Of a DNA stretch of 64,000 bases, positions 48,837 through 61,277 are shown in pieces. A program made the translations under genes and the position numbers. The notes below the pieces were generated by a model. That model ran no database searches and was not told where the DNA came from. It worked only from the letters and a program-made list of their open reading frames with translations. Positions within the stretch are counted from its first letter, which is position 1. Each line of letters begins with the position of its first letter. This DNA comes from Cylicocyclus nassatus (Eukaryota > Nematoda > Chromadorea > Rhabditida > Strongylidae), in assembly GCA_958299035.1 (NCBI GenBank), contig CATQJL010000305.1:29773733-29837732 (forward strand), in the 5' to 3' direction.

Positions 48837-51800
48837 ATGATCCCCTCGAAAGGGACCAGAAACTTTATTGGCGCGAAATTTCGAAGTTCCAAGGTTTTAC
48901 AAACTAATTTTGGAATTTGTCGAAAAGACATTCAGTTTTATTTTTCACTGAGGAATTCCTACTTTGCCCGAAAAGGAAACAGCAGGGTGATCATGGCCCC
49001 CTCGGAAAGGACCAGGGACTTTATGCGCGCGAAACGAATTTCCAAGGTAAAACTATTTTGAGATTTGTTGAGAGCTCCTTTAGGTTTTTTCTCACTGAAA
49101 GATTCCGACTTTTGCCCCAAACGAAAACAGCAGGGCAAACATGGTCTTCTCGGAAAGGACTAGGGACTTTATAAGCGCGAAATTTTCGAAGTTCCAAGGT
49201 TTTAAGGCAAATTTTGAAATTTGTCGAAAGGACATTCAGTTTTATCTTTCACTGAGGAATTCCTACTTTGCCCGAAGAGGAAACAGCAGGGTGAACATGG
49301 CCCCCTCGGAAAGGATCAGGGACTTTATGAGCGCGAAACGAATTTCCAAGGCAAAACTATTTTGAGATTTGTCGAGAGCTCCTTTAGGTTTTTTCTCACT
49401 GTAAAATATCTACTTTTGTAAAAAAAAAGGAAACAGCAGGGCGACCATGATCCCCTCGAAAGGGACCAGAAACTTTATTGGCGCGAAATTTCGAAGTTCC
49501 AAGGTTTTACAAACTAATTTTGGAATTTGTCGAAAAGACATTCAGTTTTATTTTTCACTGAGGAATTCCTACTTTGCCCGAAAAGGAAACAGCAGGGTGA
49601 TCATGGCCCCCTCGGAAAGGACCAGGGACTTTATGCGCGCGAAACGAATTTCCAAGGTAAAACTATTTTGAGATTTGTTGAGAGCTCCTTTAGGTTTTTT
49701 CTCACTGAAAGATTCCGACTTTTGCCCCAAACGAAAACAGCAGGGCAAACATGGTCTTCTCGGAAAGGACCAGGGACTTTATAAGCGCGAAATTTTCGAA
49801 GTTCCAAGGTTTTAAGGCAAATTTTGAAATTTGTCGAAAGGACATTCAGTTTTATCTTTCACTGAGGAATTCCTACTTTGCCCGAAGAGGAAACAGCAGG
49901 GTGAACATGGCCCCCTCGGAAAGGACCAGGGACTTTATGCGCGCGAAACGAATTTCCAAGGCAAAACTATTTTGAGATTTGTCGAGAGCTCCTTTAGGTT
50001 TTTTCTCACTGTAAAATATCTACTTTTGTAAAAAAAGGAAACAGCAGGGCGACCATGATCCCCTCGAAAGGGACCAGAAACTTTATTGGCGCGAAATTTC
50101 GAAGTTCCAAGGTTTTACAAACTAATTTTGGAATTTGTCGAAAAGACATTCAGTTTTATTTTTCACTGAGGAATTCCTACTTTGCCCGAAAAGGAAACAG
50201 CAGGGTGATCATGGCCCCCTCGGAAAGGACCAGGCACTTTATGCGCGCGAAACGAATTTCCAAGGTAAAACTATTTTGAGATTTGTTGAGAGCTCCTTTA
50301 GGTTTTTTCTCACTGAAAGATTCCGACTTTTGCCCCAAACGAAAACAGCAGGGCAAACATGGTCTTCTCGGAAAGGACTAGGGACTTTATAAGCGCGAGA
50401 TTTTCGAAGTTCCAAGGTTTTAAGGCAAATTTTGAAATTTGTCGAAAGGACATTCAGTTTTGTCTTTCACTGAGGAATTCCTACTTTGCCCGAAGAGGAA
50501 ACAGCAGGGTGAACATGGCCCCCTCGGAAAGGACCAGGGACTTTATGCGCGCGAAACGAATTTCCAAGGTAAAACTATTTTGAGATTTGTTGAGAGCTCC
50601 TTTAGGTTTTTTCTCACTGAAAGATTCCGACTTTTGCCCCAAACGAAAACAGCAGGGCAAACATAGTCTTCTCGGAAAGGACCAGGGACTTTATAAGCGC
50701 GAAATTTTCGAAGTTCCAAGGTTTTAAGGCAAATTTTGAAATTTGTCGAAAGGACATTCAGTTTTATTTTTCACTGAGGAATTCCTACTTTGCCCGAAAA
50801 GGAAACAGCAGGGTGATCATGGCCCCCTCGGAAAGGACCAGGCACTTTATGCGCGCGAAACGAATTTCCAAGGTAAAACTATTTTGAGATTTGTTGAGAG
50901 CTCCTTTAGGCTTTTTCTCACTGAAAGATTCCGACTTTTGCCCCAAACGAAAACAGCAGGGCAAACATGGTCTTCTCGGAAAGGACTAGGGACTTTATAA
51001 GCGCGAGATTTTCGAAGTTCCAAGGTTTTAAGGCAAATTTTGAAATTTGTCGAAAGGACATTCAGTTTTGTCTTTCACTGAGGAATTCCTACTTTGCCCG
51101 AAGAGGAAACAGCAGGGTGAACATGGCCCCCTCGGAAAGGACCAGGGACTTTATGCGCGCGAAACGAATTTCCAAGGTAAAACTATTTTGAGATTTGTTG
51201 AGAGCTCCTTTAGGTTTTTTCTCACTGTAAAATATCTACTTTTGTAAAAAAAGGAAACAGCAGGGCGACCATGATCCCCTCGAAAGGGACCAGAAACTTT
51301 ATTGGCGCGAAATTTCGAAGTTCCAAGGTTTTACAAACTAATTTTGGAATTTGTCGAAAAGACATTCAGTTTTATTTTTCACTGAGGAATTCCTACTTTG
51401 CCCGAAAAGGAAACAGCAGGGTGATCATGGCCCCCTCGGAAAGGACCAGGGACTTTATGCGCGCGAAACGAATTTCCAAGGTAAAACTATTTTGAGATTT
51501 GTTGAGAGCTCCTTTAGGTTTTTTCTCACTGAAAGATTCCGACTTTTGCCCCAAACGAAAACAGCAGGGCAAACATGGTCTTCTCGGAAAGGACCAGGGA
51601 CTTTATAAGCGCGAAATTTTCGAAGTTCCAAGGTTTTAAGGCAAATTTTGAAATTTGTCGAAAGGACATTCAGTTTTATCTTTCACTGAGGAATTCCTAC
51701 TTTGCCCGAAGAGGAAACAGCAGGGTGAACATGGCCCCCTCGGAAAGGATCAGGGACTTTATGAGCGCGAAACGAATTTCCAAGGCAAAACTATTTTGAG

Positions 51801-53700
51801 ATTTGTCGAGAGCTCCTTTAGGTTTTTTCTCACTGTAAAATATCTACTTTTGTAAAAAAAGGAAACAGCAGGGCGACCATGATCCCCTCGAAAGGGACCA
51901 GAAACTTTATTGGCGCGAAATTTCGAAGTTCCAAGGTTTTACAAACTAATTTTGGAATTTGTCGAAAAGACATTCAGTTTTATTTTTCACTGAGGAATTC
52001 CTACTTTGCCCGAAAAGGAAACAGCAGGGTGATCATGGCCCCCTCGGAAAGGACCAGGCACTTTATGCGCGCGAAACGAATTTCCAAGGTAAAACTATTT
52101 TGAGATTTGTTGAGAGCTCCTTTAGGTTTTTTCTCACTGAAAGATTCCGACTTTTGCCCCAAACGAAAACAGCAGGGCAAACATGGTCTTCTCGGAAAGG
52201 ACTAGGGACTTTATAAGCGCGAGATTTTCGAAGTTCCAAGGTTTTAAGGCAAATTTTGAAATTTGTCGAAAGGACATTCAGTTTTGTCTTTCACTGAGGA
52301 ATTCCTACTTTGCCCGAAGAGGAAACAGCAGGGTGAACATGGCCCCCTCGGAAAGGACCAGGGACTTTATGCGCGCGAAACGAATTTCCAAGGTAAAACT
52401 ATTTTGAGATTTGTTGAGAGCTCCTTTAGGTTTTTTCTCACTGAAAGATTCCGACTTTTGCCCCAAACGAAAACAGCAGGGCAAACATAGTCTTCTCGGA
52501 AAGGACCAGGGACTTTATAAGCGCGAAATTTTCGAAGTTCCAAGGTTTTAAGGCAAATTTTGAAATTTGTCGAAAGGACATTCAGTTTTATCTTTCACTG
52601 AGGAATTCCTACTTTGCCCGAAGAGGAAACAGCAGGGTGAACATGGCCCCCTCGGAAAGGATCAGGGACTTTATGAGCGCGAAACGAATTTCCAAGGCAA
52701 AACTATTTTGAGCTTTGTCGAGAGCTCCTTTAGGTTTTTTCTCACTGTAAAATATCTACTTTTGTAAAAAAAGGAAACAGCAGGGCGACCATGATCCCCT
52801 CGAAAGGGACCAGAAACTTTATTGGCGCGAAATTTCGAAGTTCCAAGGTTTTACAAACTAATTTTGGAATTTGTCGAAAAGACATTCAGTTTTATTTTTC
52901 ACTGAGGAATTCCTACTTTGCCCGAAAAGGAAACAGCAGGGTGATCATGGCCCCCTCGGAAAGGACCAGGCACTTTATGCGCGCGAAACGAATTTCCAAG
53001 GTAAAACTATTTTGAGATTTGTTGAGAGCTCCTTTAGGTTTTTTCTCACTGAAAGATTCCGACTTTTGCCCCAAACGAAAACAGCAGGGCAAACATGGTC
53101 TTCTCGGAAAGGACTAGGGACTTTATAAGCGCGAGATTTTCGAAGTTCCAAGGTTTTAAGGCAAATTTTGAAATTTGTCGAAAGGACATTCAGTTTTGTC
53201 TTTCACTGAGGAATTCCTACTTTGCCCGAAGAGGAAACAGCAGGGTGAACATGGCCCCCTCGGAAAGGACCAGGGACTTTATGCGCGCGAAACGAATTTC
53301 CAAGGTAAAACTATTTTGAGATTTGTTGAGAGCTCCTTTAGGTTTTTTCTCACTGAAAGATTCCGACTTTTGCCCCAAACGAAAACAGCAGGGCAAACAT
53401 AGTCTTCTCGGAAAGGACCAGGGACTTTATAAGCGCGAAATTTTCGAAGTTCCAAGGTTTTAAGGCAAATTTTGAAATTTGTCGAAAGGACATTCAGTTT
53501 TATCTTTCACTGAGGAATTCCTACTTTGCCCGAAGAGGAAACAGCAGGGTGAACATGGCCCCCTCGGAAAGGATCAGGGACTTTATGAGCGCGAAACGAA
53601 TTTCCAAGGCAAAACTATTTTGAGCTTTGTCGAGAGCTCCTTTAGGTTTTTTCTCACTGTAAAATATCTACTTTTGTAAAAAAAAGGAAACAGCAGGGCG
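48837..53700. repeat. Homogeneous 608/912/1216-bp higher-order domain
   Basis: B4 punctuation at 48837, 49447, 50055, 51271, 51879, 52791 and about 53704 gives 610, 608, 1216, 608, 912 and 914 bp (2, 2, 4, 2, 3 and 3 dimers). Nearly all A2 units share GTGATCATGG (A to T in GTGAACATGG). A subset shares CCAGGCACTTTATGCG and GCGAGATTTTCGAAG. Low divergence suggests recent amplification. Confidence 0.8.
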
Positions 53701-56700
53701 ACCATGATCCCCTCGAAAGGGACCAGAAACTTTATTGGCGCGAAATTTCGAAGTTCCAAGGTTTTACAGCAAATTTTGAAATTTGTCGAGAGGACATAGT
53801 TTTATCTTTCACTGAGGAATTCCTACTTGCCCAAATAGGAAAAAGCAGGGGAACATAGTCCCATCGGAAAGGACCTGGGAATTTATGGGCGCGAAACGAA
53901 TTTCCAAGGCAAAACAATTTGAGATTTGTCGAGAGCTCCTTTAGGTTTTTCTCACTGAAAGATTCCGACTTTTGCCCTAAAAGAAAACAGCAGGGCGAAC
54001 ATGGTCTTCTCGGAAAGGACCAGGGACTTTATTGGTGCGAAATTTTCGAAGTTCCAAGGTTTTACAAACTAATTTTGGAATTTGTCGGAAGAGCTTTTAG
54101 TTTCTTTCTCATTGAGGAATTCCTACTTTGCCCGGAGAGGAAACAGCAGGGTGAACATGGCCCCCTCGGAAAGGACCAGGGACTTTATGAGCGCGAAACG
54201 AATTTCCAAGGCAAAACTATTTTGAGATTTGTAGAGAGCTCTTTTAGGTTTTTTCTCACTGAAAGATTCCGACTTTTGCCCCAAAAGAAAACAGCAGGGC
54301 GAACATGGTCTTCTCGGAAAGGACCAGGGACTTTATAAGCGCGAAATTTTCGAAGTTCCAAGGTTTTACAGCAAATTTTGAAATTTGTCGAGAGGACATA
54401 GTTTTATCTTTCACTGAGGAATTCCTACTTGCCCAAATAGGAAAAAGCAGGGGAACATAGTCCCATCGGAAAGGACCTGGGAATTTATGGGCGCGAAACG
54501 AATTTCCAAGGCAAAACAATTTGAGATTTGTCGAGAGCTCCTTTAGGTTTTTCTCACTGAAGGATTCCGACTTTTGCCCCAAACGAAAACAGCAGGGCAA
54601 ACATGGTCTTCTCGGAAAGGACCAGGGACTTTATAAGCGCGAAATTTTCGAAGTTCCAAGGTTTTAAGGCAAATTTTGAAATTTGTCGAAAGGACATTCA
54701 GTTTTATCTTTCACTGAGGAATTCCTACTTTGCCCGAAGAGGAAACAGCAGGGTGAACATGGCCCCCTCGGAAAGGACCAGGGACTTTATGCGCGCGAAA
54801 CGAATTTCCAAGGTAAAACTATTTTGAGATTTGTCGAGAGCTCCTTTAGGTTTTTTCTCACTGAAAGATTCCGACTTTTGCCCCAAACGAAAACAGCAGG
54901 GCAAACATGGTCTTCTCGGAAAGGACCAGGGACTTTATAAGCGCGAAATTTTCGAAGTTCCAAGGTTTTAAGGCAAATTTTGAAATTTGTCGAAAGGACA
55001 TTCAGTTTTATCTTTCACTGAGGAATTCCTACTTTGCCCGAAGAGGAAACAGCAGGGTGAACATGGCCCCCTCGGAAAGGATCAGGGACTTTATGAGCGC
55101 GAAACGAATTTCCAAGGCAAAACTATTTTGAGCTTTGTCGAGAGCTCCTTTAGGTTTTTTCTCACTGTAAAATATCTACTTTTGTAAAAAAAAGGAAACA
55201 GCAGGGCGACCATGATCCCCTCAAAAGGGACCAGAAACTTTATTGGCGCGAAATTTCGAAGTTCCAAGGTTTTACAGCAAATTTTGAAATTTGTCGAGAG
55301 GACATAGTTTTATCTTTCACTGAGGAATTCCTACTTGCCCAAATAGGAAAAAGCAGGGGAACATAGTCCCATCGGAAAGGACCTGGGAATTTATGGGCGC
55401 GAAACGAATTTCCAAGGCAAAACAATTTGAGATTTGTCGAGAGCTCCTTTAGGTTTTTCTCACTGAAAGATTCCGACTTTTGCCCCAAAAGAAAACAGCA
55501 GGGCGAACATGGTCTTCTCGGAAAGGACCAGGGACTTTATTGGTGCGAAATTTTCGAAGTTCCAAGGTTTTACAAACTAATTTTGGAATTTGTCGGAAGA
55601 GCTTTTAGTTTCTTTCTCATTGAGGAATTCCTACTTTGCCCGGAGAGGAAACAGCAGGGTGAACATGGCCCCCTCGGAAAGGACCAGGGACTTTACGAGC
55701 GCGAAACGAATTTCCAAGGCAAAACTATTTTGAGATTTGTAGAGAGCTCTTTTAGGTTTTTTCTCACTGAAAGATTCCGACTTTTGCCCCAAAAGAAAAC
55801 AGCAGGGCGAACATGGTCTTCTCGGAAAGGACCAGGGACTTTATAAGAGCGAAATTTTCGAAGTTCCAAGGTTTTACAGCAAATTTTGAAATTTGTCGAG
55901 AGGACATAGTTTTATCTTTCACTGAGGAATTCCTACTTGCCCAAATAGGAAAAAGCAGGGGAACATAGTCCCATCGGAAAGGACCTGGGAATTTATGGGC
56001 GCGAAACGAATTTCCAAGGCAAAACAATTTGAGATTTGTCGAGAGCTCCTTTAGGTTTTTCTCACTGAAGGATTCCGACTTTTGCCCCAAACGAAAACAG
56101 CAGGGCAAACATGGTCTTCTCGGAAAGGACCAGGGACTTTATAAGCGCGAAATTTTCGAAGTTCCAAGGTTTTAAGGCAAATTTTGAAATTTGTCGAAAG
56201 GACATTCAGTTTTATCTTTCACTGAGGAATTCCTACTTTGCCCGAAGAGGAAACAGCAGGGTGAACATGGCCCCCTCGGAAAGGACCAGGGACTTTATGC
56301 GCGAAACGAATTTCCAAGGTAAAACTATTTTGAGATTTGTTGAGAGCTCCTTTAGGTTTTTTCTCACTGAAAGATTCCGACTTTTGCCACAAACGAAAAC
56401 AGCAGGGCAAACATGGTCTTCTCGGAAAGGACCAGGGACTTTATAAGCGCGAAATTTTCGAAGTTCCAAGGTTTTAAGGCAAATTTTGAAATTTGTCGAA
56501 AGGACATTCAGTTTTATCTTTCACTGAGGAATTCCTACTTTGCCCGAAGAGGAAACAGCAGGGTGAACATGGCCCCCTCGGAAAGGATCAGGGACTTTAT
56601 GAGCGCGAAACGAATTTCCAAGGCAAAACTATTTTGAGCTTTGTCGAGAGCTCCTTTAGGTTTTTTCTCACTGTAAAATATCTACTTTTGTAAAAAAAAG

Positions 56701-56705
56701 GAAAC
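53700..56705. repeat. 1508-bp tandem duplication (five dimers)
   Basis: ATGATCCCC at 53704 and 55212 and all variants between match at 1508 bp, including GAGCTTTGTCGAG B units, a CCCGGAGAGG A unit and CTGAAGGATTCC. A third, older relative lies at about 46541-47566 (offset 7137 bp). The second copy has TTTACGAGCGCG (about 55694) and a 2-bp loss in TATGCGCGAAACG (about 56298). Confidence 0.8.
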
Positions 56706-57308
56706 AGCAGGGCGACCATGGTCTTCTCGGAAAGGACCAGGGACTTTATTGGTGCGAAATTTTCGAAGTTCCAAGGTTTTACAAACTAATTTTGGAATTT
56801 GTCGGAAGAGCTTTTAGTTTCTTTCTCATTGAGGAATTCCTACTTTGCGCGAAGAGGAAACAGCAGGGTGAACATGGCCCCCTCGGAAAGGACCAGGGAC
56901 TTTATGAGCGCGAAACGAATTTCCAAGGCAAAACTATTTTGAGATTTGTAGAGAGCTCTTTTAGGTTTTTTCTCACTGAAAGATTCCGACATTTGCCCCA
57001 AAAGAAAACGGCAGGGCAAACATGGTCTTCTCGGAAAGGACCAGGGACTTTATAAGCGCGAAATTTTCGAAGTTCCAAGGTTTTACAGCAAATTTTGAAA
57101 TTTGTCGAGAGGACATAGTTTTATCTTTCACTGAGGAATTCCTACTTGCCCAAATAGGAAAAACAGGGGACATAGTCCCATCGGAAAGGACCTGGGAATT
57201 TATGGGCGCGAAACGAATTTCCAAGGCAAAACTATTTGAGATTTGTCGAGAGCTCCTTTAGGTTTTTTCTCACTGAAAGATTCCGACTTTTGCCCCAAAA
57301 GAAAACAG

Positions 57309-59107
57309 CAGGGCGAACATGGTCTTCTCGGAAAGGACCAGGGACTTTATAAGCGCGAAATTTTCGAAGTTCCAAGGTTTTACAGCAAATTTTGAAATTT
57401 GTCGAGAGGACATAGTTTTATCTTTCACTGAGGAATTCCTACTTGCCCAAATAGGAAAAAGCAGGGGAACATAGTCCCATCGGAAAGGACCTGGGAATTT
57501 ATGGGCGCGAAACGAATTTCCAAGGCAAAACAATTTGAGATTTGTCGAGAGCTCCTTTAGGTTTTTCTCACTGAAAGATTCCGACTTTTGCCCCAAAAGA
57601 AAACAGCAGGGCGATCATGGTCTTCTCGGAAAGGACCAGGGACTTTATAAGCGCGAAATTTTCGAAGTTCCAAGGTTTTACAGCAAATTTTGAAATTTGT
57701 CGAGAGGACATAGTTTTATCTTTCACTGAGGAATTCCTACTTGCCCAAATAGGAAAAAGCAGTGGAACATAGTCCCATCGGAAAGGACCTGGGAATTTAT
57801 GGGCGCGAAACGAATTTCCAAGGCAAAACAATTTGAGATTTGTCGAGAGCTCCTTTAGGTTTTTCTCACTGAAAGATTCCGACTTTTGCCCCAAAAGAAA
57901 ACAGCAGGGCGAACATGGTCTTCTCGGAAAGGACCAGGGACTTTATTGGTGCGAAATTTTCGAAGTTCCAAGGTTTTACAAACTAATTTTGGAATTTGTC
58001 GGAAGAGCTTTTAGTTTCTTTCTCATTGAGGAATTCCTACTTTGCCCGAAGAGGAAACAGCAGGGTGAACATGGCCCCCTCGGAAAGGACCAGGGACTTT
58101 ATGAGCGCGAAACGAATTTCCAAGGCAAAACTATTTTGAGATTTGTCGAGAGCTCCTTTAGGTTTTTTCTCACTGAAAGATTCCGACTTTTGCCCCAAAC
58201 GAAAACAGCAGGGCAAACATGGTCTTCTCGGAAAGGGACCAGAAACTTTATGGGCGCGATATTTTGGAAGTTCCAAGGTTTTACAAACTAATTTTGGAAT
58301 TTGTCGGAAGAACTTTTAGTTTCTTTCTCATTGAGGAATTCCTACCTTGCCCGAAGAGGAAACAGCAGGGTGAACATGGCCCCCTCGGAAAGGACCAGGG
58401 ACTTTATGAGCGCGAAACGAATTTCCAAGGCAAAACTATTTTGAGATTTGTCGAGAGCTCCTTTAGGTTTTTTCTCACTGAAAGATTCCGACTTTTGCCT
58501 TAAAAGAAAACAGCAGGGCGAACATGGTCTTCTCGGAAAGGACCAGGGACTTTATAAGCGCGAAATTTTCGAAGTTCCAAGGTTTTACAGCAAATTTTGA
58601 AATTTGTCGAGAGGACATAGTTTTATCTTTCACTGAGGAATTCCTACTTGCCCAAATAGGAAAAAGCAGGGGAACATAGTCCCATCGGAAAGGACCTGGG
58701 AATTTATGGGCGCGAAACGAATTTCCAAGGCAAAACAATTTGAGATTTGTCGAGAGCTCCTTTAGGTTTTTCTCACTGAAAGATTCCGACTTTTGCCCCA
58801 AAAGAAAACAGCAGGGCGATCATGGTCTTCTCGGAAAGGACCAGGGACTTTATAAGCGCGAAATTTTCGAAGTTCCAAGGTTTTACAGCAAATTTTGAAA
58901 TTTGTCGAGAGGATATAGTTTTATCTTTTACTGAGGAATTCCTACTTGCCCAAATAGGAAAAAGCAGGGGAACATAGTCCCATCGGAAAGGACCTGGGAA
59001 TTTATGGGCGCGAAACGAATTTCCAAGGCAAAACAATTTGAGATTTGTCGAGAGCTCCTTTAGGTTTTTCTCACTGAAAGATTCCGACTTTTGCCCCAAA
59101 AGAAAAC
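57309..59107. repeat. 298-bp short-dimer subfamily (A4 + B5)
   Basis: A4 (CAGCAAATTTTG, CCCAAATAGG) with the shortened B5 (AAAACAATTTGAG, one T fewer in the T run) gives 298-bp dimers: 57309 to 57607, and 58512 to 58810. The pairs themselves are 1205 bp apart. Related A4/B units continue to about 63.8 kb. Confidence 0.75.
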
Positions 59108-60964
59108 GGCAGGGCGAACATGGTCTTCTCGGAAAGGACCAGGGACTTTATTGGTGCGAAATTTTCGAAGTTCCAAGGTTTTACAAACTAATTTTGGAAT
59201 TTGTCGGAAGAGCTTTTAGTTTCTTTCTCATTGAGGAATTCCTACTTTGCCCGAAGAGGAAACAGCAGGGTGAACATGGCCCCCTCGGAAAGGACCAGGG
59301 ACTTTATGAGCGCGAAACGAATTTCCAAGGCAAAACTATTTTGAGATTTGTCGAGAGCTCCTTTAGGTTTTTTCTCACTGAAAGATTCCGACTTTTGCCC
59401 CAAACGAAAACAGCAGGGCGAACATGGTCTTCTCGGAAAGGACCAGGGACTTTATTGGTGCGAAATTTTCGAAGTTCCAAGGTTTTACAAACTAATTTTG
59501 GAATTTGTCGGAAGAGCTTTTAGTTTCTTTCTCATTGAGGAATTCCTACTTTGCCCAAAGAGGAAACAGCAGGGTGAACATGGCCCCCTCGGAAAGGACC
59601 AGGGACCTTATGAGCGCGAAACGAATTTCCAAGGCAAAGCTATTTTGAGATTTGTCGAGAGCTCCTTTAGGTTTTTTCTCACTGAAAGATTCCGACATTT
59701 GCCCCAAAAGAAAACAGCAGGGCAAACATGGTCTTCTCGGAAAGGACCAGGGACTTTATTGGTGCGAAATTTTCGAAGTTCCAAGGTTTTACAGCAAATT
59801 TTGAAATTTGTCGAGAGGACATAGTTTTATCTTTCACTGAGGAATTCCTACTTGCCCAAATAGGAAAAAGCAGGGGAACATAGTCCCATCGGAAAGGACC
59901 TGGGAATTTATGGGCGCGAAACGAATTTCCAAGGCAAAACTATTTTGAGATTTGTCGAGAGCTCCTTTAGGTTTTTCTCACTGAAAGATTCCGACTTTTG
60001 CCCCAAAAGAAAACAGCAGGGCGAACATGGTCTTCTCGGAAAGGACCAGGGACTTTATTGGTGCGAAATTTTCGAAGTTCCAAGGTTTTACAAACTAATT
60101 TTGGAATTTGTCGGAAGAGCTTTTAGTTTCTTTCTCATTGAGGAATTCCTACTTTGCCCGAAGAGGAAACAGCAGGGTGAACATGGCCCCCTCGGAAAGG
60201 ACCAGGGACTTTACGAGCGCGAAACGAATTTCCAAGGCAAAACTATTTTGAGATTTGTAGAGAGCTCTTTTAGGTTTTTTCTCACTGAAAGATTCCGACA
60301 TTTGCCCCAAAAGAAAACAGCAGGGCAAACATGGTCTTCTCGGAAAGGACCAGGGACTTTATAAGAGCGAAATTTTCGAAGTTCCAAGGTTTTACAGCAA
60401 ATTTTGAATTTTGTCGAGAGGACATAGTTTTATCTTTCACTGAGGAATTCCTACTTGCCCAAATAAGAAAAAGCAGGGGAACATAGTCCCATCGGAAAGG
60501 ACCTGGGAATTTATGGGCGCGAAACGAATTTCCAAGGCAAAACTATTTTGAGATTTGTCGAGAGCTCCTTTAGGTTTTTCTCACTGAAAGATTCCGACTT
60601 TTGCCCCAAAAGAAAACAGCAGGGCGATCATGGTCTTCTCGGAAAGGACCAGGGACTTTATAAGCGCGAAATTTTCGAAGTTCCAAGGTTTTACAGCAAA
60701 TTTTGAAATTTGTCGAGAGGACATAGTTTTATCTTTTACTGAGGAATTCCTACTTGCCCAAATAGGAAAAAGCAGGGGAACATAGTCCCATCGGAAAGGA
60801 CCAGGGACTTTATGAGCGCGAAACGAATTTCCAAGGCAAAACTATTTTGAGATTTGTCGAGAGCTCCTTTAGGTTTTTTCTCACTGAAAGATTCCGACTT
60901 TTGCCCCAAAAGAAAACAGCAGGGCGAACATGGTCTTCTCGGAAAGGACCAGGGACTTTATTGG

Positions 60965-61277
60965 TGCGAAATTTTCGAAGTTCCAAGGTTTTACAAACTA
61001 ATTTTGGAATTTGTCGGAAGAGCTTTTAGTTTCTTTCTCATTGAGGAATTCCTACTTTGCCCCAAAAGAAAACAGCAGGGCGAACATGGTCTTATCGGAA
61101 AGGACCAGGGACTTTATTGGTGCGAAATTTTCGAAGTTCCAAGGTTTTACAAACTAATTTTGGAATTTGTCGGAAGAGCTTTTAGTTTCTTTCTCATTGA
61201 GGAATTCCTACTTTGCCCGAAGAGGAAACAGCAGGGTGAACATGGCCCCCTCGGAAAGGACCAGGGACTTTATGAGC
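60965..61277. repeat. Register break: A-A pair
   Basis: A starts at 60965 and 61122; next B at 61278. The first A switches to a B-type tail within CTACTTTGCCC (CTACTTTGCCCCAAAAG). This break joins frames and produces the longest open frame of the window (60854-61615), which is not a gene. Confidence 0.82.
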
